Below are positions 1-5,447 of a DNA stretch of 7,498 nucleotides, piece after piece. The DNA is taken from positions 1 through 7,498 of the forward strand of contig JAWODB010000298.1 of the NCBI GenBank assembly GCA_046483505.1. Reading direction: 5' to 3'. Both the position numbers and the translations under genes were made by a program. The notes under the pieces were generated by a model. It saw only the letters and a list, made by a program, of their open reading frames with translations, was not told the DNA's origin and made no database searches. How positions within the stretch are numbered: position 1 is the first letter of the stretch; each line of letters opens with the position of its first letter. The DNA comes from BS750m-G62 sp046483505. Lineage in GTDB: Bacteria; Planctomycetota; Phycisphaerae; FEN-1346.

Positions 1-760
1 GGTGCAGTCCCTCGTAGCGGCGGCGGTTCCGGACCGGCAGGATGGGCGGGCCGACGAGCGGCACCTGGACCTGCCCGCCGTGCGTGTGCCCCGACAGGAT
101 CGCCCCCGCCCCCGCCCGGGCCAGCGCCTCGGCCGCGTCCGGGTTGTGGCACAGGGTGAGGTTGGCGGCCCCGGCCGGCACGTTCGCGAACGCCTCGGTC
201 GGGCGGCTGCGGCCGCTCCAGAGGTCCTCCGTGCCGGCGATCCAGAGCGCCTCGCCGTCCCGCTCCAGCCGCACCGCCTCGTTTCGCAGCAGCCGGACGC
301 CTGCCCGCGGCAGCGTCTCGGCCACCTCCCGGGCCTCGGCCCGCCGCACCGGCCGCGTGACGCCGTAGTCGTGGTTGCCGAGGCACGCGAAGACGCCCAT
401 CGGCGGCGAGAGGCGCGGCATGAGGCTTGTCACGGCATCCGCGTCGCGCCGACCACGCGCCGTCACGAAGTCGCCGACCACGGCCACGAGGTCGGGCTCC
501 AGGGCGGCCAGCCGGTCGATGCCGCCCGCCAGGTACTCCAGCGGCACGTGCCGGCCGTGGTGCAGGTCCGCCACCAGCCCCACGCGGACGCCGTCCCAGG
601 CGGCCGGCAGGCGGGGGACCGGCAGGTCGCGCTCGACCACCTCGATCCAGGTCGGCTCGATCCAGCGGGCGTAGACGGCCGCCCCGGCCGCCGCGGCGGC
701 GCCGGCGGCGCCAAGCCCCCCGGCCGCCGTCAGCAGTCGCCGCCGGGTCGTGCCTGCCAC
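1..760 (-). CDS. Metallophosphoesterase with twin-arginine leader, YkuE/LpxG-like (3' end outside window)
   Basis: Calcineurin-like metallophosphoesterase, read from a GTG start at 760; 253 codons are visible and the C-terminus lies beyond position 1. The N-terminus has TRRRLL at residues 5-10, then an Ala/Gly-rich hydrophobic stretch to about residue 30, which resembles a twin-arginine signal or anchor. The metal-site motifs appear in family order: ADLHHG (D65, H67), GDF (D97), GNHD (N129, H130, D131), HNPD (H205) and GHTHGGQ (H225, H227). This pattern fits the membrane-associated YkuE/YaeI/LpxG branch, whose members cleave phosphodiester or pyrophosphate bonds, in some cases UDP-2,3-diacylglucosamine in lipid A synthesis. 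The true substrate cannot be read from sequence. The start is supported by GGAGGAG at 767-773, six bases upstream. Only three bases separate it from the iolB stop, so it is probably translationally coupled to iolB. Its function has no evident link to sugar-acid metabolism. Confidence 0.88.
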   Translation of the reverse strand, partial: MAGTTRRRLLTAAGGLGAAGAAAAAGAAVYARWIEPTWIEVVERDLPVPRLPAAWDGVRVGLVADLHHGRHVPLEYLAGGIDRLAALEPDLVAVVGDFVTARGRRDADAVTSLMPRLSPPMGVFACLGNHDYGVTRPVRRAEAREVAETLPRAGVRLLRNEAVRLERDGEALWIAGTEDLWSGRSRPTEAFANVPAGAANLTLCHNPDAAEALARAGAGAILSGHTHGGQVQVPLVGPPILPVRNRRRYEGLH

Positions 761-763
761 GGG

Positions 764-1600
764 TCACTCCTCCGGCTGCACCTCGCCGAGGACCGTTTCC
801 AGCCCCTTGATCCACCCGTGGGCCGGGTCGTCGAACGGGCACATCGTCCGCCCCGTCCCCGCCATCAGCCACAGGTAGTACACGCGGTAGCCGGGGGCGG
901 CCGCCACGGGATGGTACCCGCGCGGCAGGACGACCACGTCGTCGTGCTCCACGGCGCAGGCTTCGTCGAGGTCCCGGTCGTCGGTGTACACCCGCTGGAA
1001 GCCGAAGCCCTGCGGCGGGTCGACCTGGAAGAAGTACACCTCCTCCAGGTTCGCCTCCACCGGCAGGCGGTCCTCGTCGTGCCGGTGCGGCGGATAGGAC
1101 GACCAGCACCCGGTCCGGTTGAACGTCTCGCCGACCAGGAGCCGCCCGGCCGCCAGGCGCCCGTCCACGATGTCGTGGACCTCCCGCTGCCAGTTGTACG
1201 CGCCCACCGTTTTCGTGCGGACGTCGTCGGGCGGGATCACGGTCGGCTCCGCGCCGCTGCCCGAGAGGGCCTGGGCGACGGCGAGGCGCGCGGGCGCCTG
1301 CGCCTCGATGCGGCCCTCCGTGCCCGGCGGCAGGTAGACGGCCGAGGCCTTGCCGTCGAAGACGGTCTTGCGGCCGCCGAGGGGACCGGTGGTCAGTTCC
1401 GCGTTGCCCACGTACGCCCGCACCGCGCCGGAGAGGACGACGACCGTCCACTCGCACCCTTCCGTCGCAACGGGCATCGCCTCGCCGGCCGCGAGGCGGG
1501 CCAGGCCGAACCCCAGCGCCTCCAGCGGCTCCTCGCCCACCGGCACGACCTGGCGGTAACCGGCCTCCGGCATGCACGATTTCGAGAGCAGGTTGGCCAT
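764..1600 (-). CDS. iolB: 5-deoxy-glucuronate isomerase (IolB family)
   Basis: A 278-residue protein, the normal length for IolB, a double-cupin isomerase. IolB converts 5-deoxy-D-glucuronate to 5-dehydro-2-deoxy-D-gluconate in cytoplasmic myo-inositol catabolism. The C-terminal cupin shows the family signature: SSYPPHRHDE at 167-176 (H172, H174), LEEVYFFQ at 185-192 (E186/E187), GFGFQRVYTDD at 198-208, GYHPV at 228-232 (H230) and YYLWLMAG at 241-248. The two histidines, a glutamate and H230 are the expected metal ligands. The start ATG is supported by GGAGG at 1609-1613, eight bases upstream; the frame stays open far upstream only because of high GC. No other iol genes are nearby, and the gene lies with uxaE, so action on another uronate is possible, as known for the related KduI. 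It follows the aldo/keto reductase across a 209-base gap filled by a hairpin repeat and overlaps the ribosome binding site of the next gene. Confidence 0.9.
   Translation of the reverse strand: MANLLSKSCMPEAGYRQVVPVGEEPLEALGFGLARLAAGEAMPVATEGCEWTVVVLSGAVRAYVGNAELTTGPLGGRKTVFDGKASAVYLPPGTEGRIEAQAPARLAVAQALSGSGAEPTVIPPDDVRTKTVGAYNWQREVHDIVDGRLAAGRLLVGETFNRTGCWSSYPPHRHDEDRLPVEANLEEVYFFQVDPPQGFGFQRVYTDDRDLDEACAVEHDDVVVLPRGYHPVAAAPGYRVYYLWLMAGTGRTMCPFDDPAHGWIKGLETVLGEVQPEE
767..773 (-). promoter_or_regulatory. Ribosome binding site of the phosphoesterase inside the iolB 3' end
   Basis: GGAGGAG is read on the minus strand six bases before the GTG start at 760. It forms the two final glutamate codons of iolB, directly before its TGA stop. 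Ribosomes finishing iolB would therefore sit on the start region of the next gene, which suggests translational coupling and decides the choice of the GTG start. Confidence 0.75.
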
Positions 1601-1639
1601 GGGGACCGCCTCCAGTCTGTGTGGTCCGTTCCGCATTCC

Positions 1640-1790
1640 GCGCGGTGGGTCTCCCGACCCACCGCGCTCGTGTGGCCCGGTTGGCTTGTCCAACCGGGTC
1701 GATGCCCCAACCCGGCCGGACAAGCCGGCCGGGCCACACGCCATAACGGCGTTCGCGTTTCGGCGCGGCGGGCCGGGAGACCCGCCGCGC
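1640..1790. repeat. Compound inverted repeat of four hairpins (A-B-B'-A')
   Basis: This element fills most of the gap between the aldo/keto reductase and iolB. Hairpin A (1640-1667) has an 11-bp perfect stem, GCGCGGTGGGT, and a 6-base loop. Hairpin B (1676-1698) has the stem CCCGGTTGG with loop CTTGT. Hairpin C (1711-1733) has the stem CCCGGCCGG with loop ACAAG, the reverse complement of B's loop apart from one flanking choice of bases. Hairpin D (1763-1790) has the stem GCGCGGCGGG. CGTGTGG (1669-1675) pairs with CCACACG (1734-1740), enclosing B and C in a branched structure. C is an inverted copy of B, and D of A. Where copies differ within stems, both sides change together, so pairing is kept. 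This is a candidate dispersed REP-like repeat or a structured RNA in the operon leader of iolB; the function is unknown. Confidence 0.85.
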
Positions 1791-1809
1791 GGGAAGTGGC
1801 GTCGTCGTG

Positions 1810-2781
1810 CTAGTTCCGCGGGAAGAGCGGGTTCAGCGCGGACGCCAGGTGCTTGACTTTCGCAAGCCCCGCGTCGTCCATCGGCCGGTAGTCCATGCCG
1901 GCCGTCACGGCCTTGCGCCAGAGCGTTTCGTCGTGCGGCGGCATGAGCGACGTGATCGGGTGGCTGAGCGCCCACCGGATCGAAAGGTCCCGTTCCTCGG
2001 CGTCGCTGACGGGCTGGTACCACATCCACCCGTACGTCTCGTCCTTCCGTTCCTTCCGCGGACGGGTCCACGCCTGCCGGGCGAGCGGCTTGATCGCCAG
2101 CGGTTGGATGCCCTTGCGCTTCGCCTTCTCCAGCACCTTCGGCCCGAAGCCGGCCTTGAACCATGCGGCCGGGTTGATGGGCAGGAGGAACGAGTCGAAG
2201 TCGTAATGGTCCATCGCCGCCAGGGCCGTCGCCTCCGTGTGGGCCGAGAAGGCGACGTGCCGGATCCGCCCGTCCTCGAGGGCCGGCCCGATGACCTCCC
2301 ACGCCCCGCCCTTGGCGAAGACCCGCTTCACGTCCTCCTCCACGTCGATGAGGCAGTGGAGGTGGTAGAGGTCGAGGTGATCGGTCCGCAGGCGCGCCAG
2401 CGACCGCTCCAGTTCCGCCTTCGCGCCCTCGGCGTCGCGGCGTTTCGTTTTGGTCGAGAGGAACACGTCCTTGCGGTACGGCTCCAGGGCGGGGCCGAGT
2501 TTGACCTCCGCGTTGCCGTAGGCGGCCGCCACCTCGAAGAAGTTGCACCCGCGCTCCACGGCCCAGGCGACGAGGCGGTCCGTCCGGTCCTGGTCGATGC
2601 GGGCCAGCGTCAGGCCGCTGAACCCGATGACCGACAGGTGCTCGCCCGTCTTGCCGTACGGCCGCCTGGGAAGGGCGGCCCGGTTCGACTTGGGCGCCTC
2701 TTCGGCGGCCGGGATGCGAGGACCGGCGGCGATGACCGCGAACGTCCCCGCCGAGACTTTCAGAAAATCGCGCCGTTTCAC
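1810..2781 (-). CDS. Twin-arginine-exported aldo/keto reductase
   Basis: A 323-residue NAD(P)H-dependent oxidoreductase of the aldo/keto reductase TIM-barrel superfamily. The N-terminus MKRRDFLKVSAGTFAVIAAG is a textbook twin-arginine signal, so the folded, cofactor-loaded protein is probably exported. Barrel landmarks follow: PYGKTGEHLSVIGFSG (41-56), NFFEVAAAYGNAE (80-92), STKT with K111, LDLYHLH with H142, and SAHTE (179-183). Three of the four catalytic residues are in place (Y88, K111, H142), but the usual catalytic aspartate is glutamate (E83). The protein starts at GTG 2781, supported by AAAGGAG at 2788-2794, six bases upstream, and by a good promoter-like element just before it. It is the first gene of a likely unit with iolB and the phosphoesterase. 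The sugar-acid context suggests a carbohydrate substrate, but the substrate cannot be assigned. Activity may be altered by the Asp-to-Glu change. Confidence 0.9.
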   Translation of the reverse strand: MKRRDFLKVSAGTFAVIAAGPRIPAAEEAPKSNRAALPRRPYGKTGEHLSVIGFSGLTLARIDQDRTDRLVAWAVERGCNFFEVAAAYGNAEVKLGPALEPYRKDVFLSTKTKRRDAEGAKAELERSLARLRTDHLDLYHLHCLIDVEEDVKRVFAKGGAWEVIGPALEDGRIRHVAFSAHTEATALAAMDHYDFDSFLLPINPAAWFKAGFGPKVLEKAKRKGIQPLAIKPLARQAWTRPRKERKDETYGWMWYQPVSDAEERDLSIRWALSHPITSLMPPHDETLWRKAVTAGMDYRPMDDAGLAKVKHLASALNPLFPRN

Positions 2782-2810
2782 AGCGGGCTCCTTTGCGCAC
2801 GTACCCCTCT

Positions 2811-2839
2811 ATGCTACGGCGTGGCGGCGGGCGTGGCAA
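2811..2839 (-). promoter_or_regulatory. Sigma-70-like promoter of the aldo/keto reductase
   Basis: On the minus strand, TTGCCA (2834-2839, five of six matches to TTGACA) is followed after exactly 17 bases by TAGCAT (2811-2816, four of six matches to TATAAT). Transcription would begin near 2803, leaving a leader of about 22 bases that holds the AAAGGAG site. The same TAGCAT at the same spacing precedes uxaE. Confidence 0.55.
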
Positions 2840-2869
2840 GACGGCAGGTGCCTGCGTTGAGCCGGCGAG

Positions 2870-2946
2870 GGCACGTCGCCGGTTGTTAGCCGTTCACGTA
2901 CCCCAAGGTTGTCGGCACGTCGCGTCGACCTGCGGTCGACGGCTAA
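2870..2946. repeat. Palindromic intergenic element between uxaE and the reductase
   Basis: The decamer GGCACGTCGC occurs twice in direct orientation (2870-2879 and 2914-2923). A hairpin with the 8-bp stem CGTCGACC and loop TGC occupies 2923-2941, and TTAGCC (2886-2891) can pair with GGCTAA (2941-2946). It lies just downstream of the uxaE stop. No T-run follows on the minus strand, so it is not a standard intrinsic terminator. It may be a dispersed repeat or a processing or termination structure. Confidence 0.45.
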
Positions 2947-2951
2947 ACGGG

Positions 2952-4523
2952 CTATTCGACGAACGGCGCCAGGTGCCGGCCGATGTGGCGCGCCAGCGCC
3001 GCCTCGTACGCCGCCTCGTGGGTGCGGAGGGCGTCGAGCAGCCGGCCGCGGAACCGCTCGCCCTCGCCCGCCGTCAGGACGGAGCCGTACGTCACGTGCA
3101 GCACCTGGCGGGCGTCGAAGTCGTCGAGCAGGGCCGGCAGGGCCGCGTCGGCGAGGCCGTCCGGCGCCGGGACCTTCCCCACGTCCGCCGACACGTGATA
3201 GGTGGCCTTGTCCGTGTCGTACCGCTCGCGGGCGAAGCCGAGAATCTCGCGGAAGAGGCCCGTCTCCCGCTCGGCCAGCACCCGCAGGGCCTCCAGGTAA
3301 CTCGTGCCGGCCGTCTTCACGTGGACGCGCTCGCCGCCGTGGCGGGCGGCCATCCGGTACACGCTGAACTTGTCGCTGCCGGAGTGGAGGCTGATCTTGT
3401 AATCGCCCAGCGCCCGGGCGATGGCCAGGTGCCGGACGAACGTCCGCTCCAGGTCCTCCAGGTCGCCGATGTAGTCCACGCCCTTCTCGAACCGTCCGAC
3501 GAACCGCGGCGCCAGGCTGACCCACCGCACGCCCAGGCGCGCCAGTTCCGACGCCACGTACAGGTGCTGGGCGGGCGTGGTCGGCGAGTCCGTCTCGTCG
3601 ACCGAGACCTCCAGTTCAAAGCCGCCCTCGCCGAGGCGGTCCACCAGGTATCGATACATTGCGGCCGTGTGGGCGACCGCCCGGCCGTACTTGACGGCGG
3701 CCCGCAGAAGGGCCGGCTCGTCCAGCGCGAGGCGTTCGCCGCTGCCCAGGTCGACCGCCGTCCGACCCGCGGCGGCGCGGGCCTCCGCCGGCGAGGATTC
3801 CAGCGCGTCCCAGGGGAGGGCGTCGAACGCCGACGCCAGGGCCGGGCCGTCCATCGTGTCCGCGGCGTTGTTGACATGGTCGCCCGGGTCGATCGTGTAG
3901 AAGGTGAAGCCCACCTCGGCGCACCGGTAGATATCATGGTCCGTCTTGAGGTGGTCGGCGTCGGCGCCGAATCCGTCGCGGAAGCCCGTCTGGACGACGC
4001 CCCACGTGGCGTCGTCCATGACGTCCTGCGGGCTCCGGCCCGTGCGGGTCATCTCGCGGATGGACTGCTGGGCCAGCATCGGCACGTAGCCCGTGCCCCG
4101 CACCGCCCGCACGTGGCCGGGGGTGGCGAGGCCCAGGCGGTCGCCGAGGCCGAACGAGGGCCGGCCGGCCACCGGCTGCGGGGCCGTCCAGGCAAGGAGC
4201 GGCCGCACCGCCGCCGCATTCGCCGACGAGCACGGCGCCAGGACGGCCCCGGCCGTCGCCGGGCCGAGGTCGAGCGTCCGGCGGTCGCCGTCCAGCGCCT
4301 CGGCGGCGCGTGCGGGACGGTCCTCGGGCCAGGCGGCCAGGAGGACCTTGCCGTCCCGGCCCCGGGCCAGGGCGTAGAGCGCCCCGCCCTCGGCGACGAT
4401 GGATTCGGCGTAAACCTCGGCGCCGACGGCGCTTGTGAGAGCCTCGGCGACGCGGCGGGCCTGCGCGTCGTCGGACGGCGCCGCGGCTTCGCCGCGGGCC
4501 ACGGTCTGCCAAAATGCCTCCAT
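2952..4523 (-). CDS. uxaE: Tagaturonate/fructuronate epimerase (UxaE family)
   Basis: A 523-residue cytoplasmic protein matching the tagaturonate epimerase family (EC 5.1.2.7), described from Thermotoga. These enzymes interconvert D-tagaturonate and D-fructuronate, letting galacturonate feed the glucuronate branch. Recognisable family stretches are FGLGDRLGLATPGH (124-137), QQSIREMTRTGRSPQDVMDDA (152-172), GFGADADHLKT (184-194), FTFYTIDPGDHVNN (206-219), EVSVDETDSPTTP (305-317) and KISLHSGSDKFSVYR (376-390). The conserved His, Asp and Glu residues there are likely metal or catalytic residues, although I cannot assign each role. A Met 15 codons further upstream is in frame, but the start at 4523 has AAGGAGG (4530-4536) six bases before it and yields the more natural N-terminus. 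It is transcribed with its own promoter-like element, 170 bases upstream of the reductase gene. No uronate isomerase or mannonate/altronate genes are visible to complete the pathway. Confidence 0.9.
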   Translation of the reverse strand: MEAFWQTVARGEAAAPSDDAQARRVAEALTSAVGAEVYAESIVAEGGALYALARGRDGKVLLAAWPEDRPARAAEALDGDRRTLDLGPATAGAVLAPCSSANAAAVRPLLAWTAPQPVAGRPSFGLGDRLGLATPGHVRAVRGTGYVPMLAQQSIREMTRTGRSPQDVMDDATWGVVQTGFRDGFGADADHLKTDHDIYRCAEVGFTFYTIDPGDHVNNAADTMDGPALASAFDALPWDALESSPAEARAAAGRTAVDLGSGERLALDEPALLRAAVKYGRAVAHTAAMYRYLVDRLGEGGFELEVSVDETDSPTTPAQHLYVASELARLGVRWVSLAPRFVGRFEKGVDYIGDLEDLERTFVRHLAIARALGDYKISLHSGSDKFSVYRMAARHGGERVHVKTAGTSYLEALRVLAERETGLFREILGFARERYDTDKATYHVSADVGKVPAPDGLADAALPALLDDFDARQVLHVTYGSVLTAGEGERFRGRLLDALRTHEAAYEAALARHIGRHLAPFVE

Positions 4524-4555
4524 GAACGGCCTCCTTCGTGCCGATGAACAGGGGC

Positions 4556-4584
4556 ATGCTACGCCCAAACGGTGTGCGCTCCAA
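4556..4584 (-). promoter_or_regulatory. Promoter-like element of uxaE
   Basis: On the minus strand, TTGGAG (4579-4584) and TAGCAT (4556-4561) are separated by 17 bases. The -35 match is weak (three of six), but the -10 hexamer and the spacing are identical to the element before the aldo/keto reductase. The predicted transcript would start near 4549, about 26 bases before the ATG. Confidence 0.4.
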
Positions 4585-4840
4585 GGGGAATCCGAAGGAT
4601 CGCGGGCCGGTTTTCGGGGCGGTTTTCGGCCGTGTACGGGACGCCGGCCGCAGGGCCCGCCCGGAAATCGCCCGAAACGGGTTGCTGTAAGCCGTTCTGC
4701 GACAAAGGGTTACGCGCGGGGAATGGGATCGGGACGCCCGGACGGCCCAGGCGACTTGACGCCGGCCCTCCGGCAGGCATCCTTACAGGTGAGCCTGGCA
4801 GCGCCCCTGGGGGGACGCCATCGCCCCGGAGAAAGGTCAG
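4585..4840. other. Non-coding region between divergent uxaE and pseudopilin genes
   Basis: The whole gap is 4524-4840, 317 bases, and I found no convincing gene or known riboswitch in it. It holds the uxaE promoter-like element, then a direct repeat of CGGTTTTCGG (4608-4617 and 4620-4629, period 12). On the plus strand TTGACG (4756-4761) is a good -35-like hexamer, but no matching -10 stands 16-18 bases after it. A short GCCGG/CCGGC hairpin overlaps its 3' side. GGAG at 4828-4831 is the likely ribosome binding site of the pseudopilin. Confidence 0.4.
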
Positions 4841-5329
4841 GTGCAGGTCATGCGGTGCACCGCCAGGGCGTTTACGCTCGTCGAAATCCTGATTGTGGTC
4901 ATTATCCTGGCGATTCTCGCGGGCGTCGCCATCCCGCAGATTGCCGGCATGACCACGGTCTCGCGCGAGACGAACCTCAAGGAAAACCTCTCCAAGATCC
5001 GCGCCCAACTCCAGGTCTATCGCAACCATCACGACGACTTCCCGGACGGCGACGAGTTCGCCGACCAGATGACCAAGTATACGAACTTCGAGGGCGAGGT
5101 GGCCGACGCCGGGGACCAGGAATACCGGTACGGCCCGTACCTGGAACAGATGCCGCCCAACCCCGTGACCAAGGACGCCACCGTGCGGACCGCCGCCCAG
5201 GCCGACCAGCACCATCCGCCCGGCGACGCCGACGCGGGCTGGTGGTACAACGAGGTCACCGGGGAATTCTACGCCGACCTGACCGACGAACACGCGGACG
5301 AGGACGGCTACCCGTACAATCGGTTCTGA
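4841..5329 (+). CDS. Type II secretion/type IV pilus-like pseudopilin (GspG-like)
   Basis: A 162-residue protein with a class III prepilin leader: MQVMRCTARA, then FTLVEILIVVIILAILAGVA. The prepilin peptidase would cut before the Phe, with Glu at mature position 5 and a single hydrophobic N-terminal helix. The -1 residue is Ala rather than Gly, a variant often seen in planctomycete prepilins. The rest is a short hydrophilic domain (LKENLSKIRAQLQVYRNHHDDFPD at about 46-69) ending in GWWYNEVTGEFYADL, which resembles major-pseudopilin GspG domains. It should assemble at the inner membrane into a pseudopilus for protein export or into a surface fibre. GTG at 4841 is chosen because GGAG (4828-4831) stands nine bases before it; ATG at 4850 is the alternative and would shorten the leader to seven residues. 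No other secretion genes flank it, so it is an isolated member. It converges on a membrane-protein gene across a heptamer inverted repeat. Confidence 0.85.
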   Translation: MQVMRCTARAFTLVEILIVVIILAILAGVAIPQIAGMTTVSRETNLKENLSKIRAQLQVYRNHHDDFPDGDEFADQMTKYTNFEGEVADAGDQEYRYGPYLEQMPPNPVTKDATVRTAAQADQHHPPGDADAGWWYNEVTGEFYADLTDEHADEDGYPYNRF

Positions 5330-5335
5330 AAAGAA

Positions 5336-5445
5336 GTCCAAAGTCCAAAGTCCAAAGTCCAAGGTCCAAAGTCCAAAGTCAACGGCGGGCGCGCGGGGCG
5401 TTGTCTGTGTCTTTGACTTTGGACTTTAGACTTTGGACTTTGGAC
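5336..5445. repeat. GTCCAAA heptamer inverted repeat between convergent genes
   Basis: Six tandem heptamers GTCCAAA, one of them ending in G, plus a partial unit run from 5336 to 5382. After a 30-base GC-rich spacer (5383-5412), the inverted form TTTGGAC recurs at 5413-5445, with one TTTAGAC variant. The inner 33 bases of the left arm (5350-5382) pair with the right arm with only two mismatches. The element begins seven bases after the pseudopilin stop and ends two bases before the stop of the opposing gene, so it fills the convergent gap exactly. It could act as a bidirectional terminator, or be a mobile or slippage-grown repeat. Confidence 0.88.
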
Positions 5446-5447
5446 TC

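Noticed and set aside
2..1813. Long plus-strand open frame across the phosphoesterase and iolB genes
   Set aside because: Its translation is low-complexity Arg/Pro/Gly/His-rich with no family resemblance, while the opposite strand encodes two well-matched proteins with ribosome binding sites. It is an antisense shadow caused by high GC.
1601..2839. Upstream extension of the iolB frame through the hairpin repeat and the reductase gene
   Set aside because: The extension has no homology-like content and crosses the reductase in another frame. The IolB-like sequence starts at the ATG at 1600, which has a good ribosome binding site.
2923..2941. Intrinsic terminator for uxaE
   Set aside because: The 8-bp stem is real, but no T-run follows it on the minus strand, so it is listed only as a palindromic element.
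2793..4547. Plus-strand open frame antisense to uxaE
   Set aside because: It is rich in Arg, Gly and Val with no recognisable domain, and it mirrors a complete UxaE-family protein on the other strand.
4620..4840. Cyclic-di-GMP or cobalamin riboswitch before the pseudopilin
   Set aside because: I looked for the conserved cores of these classes and found none; only short GC-rich hairpins are present.
4559..5362. Minus-strand open frame opposite the pseudopilin
   Set aside because: It begins inside the heptamer repeat and runs antisense to a clear prepilin with the right leader motif.
5336..5445. CRISPR array
   Set aside because: The units are contiguous 7-mers without spacers, and they are inverted across the centre.
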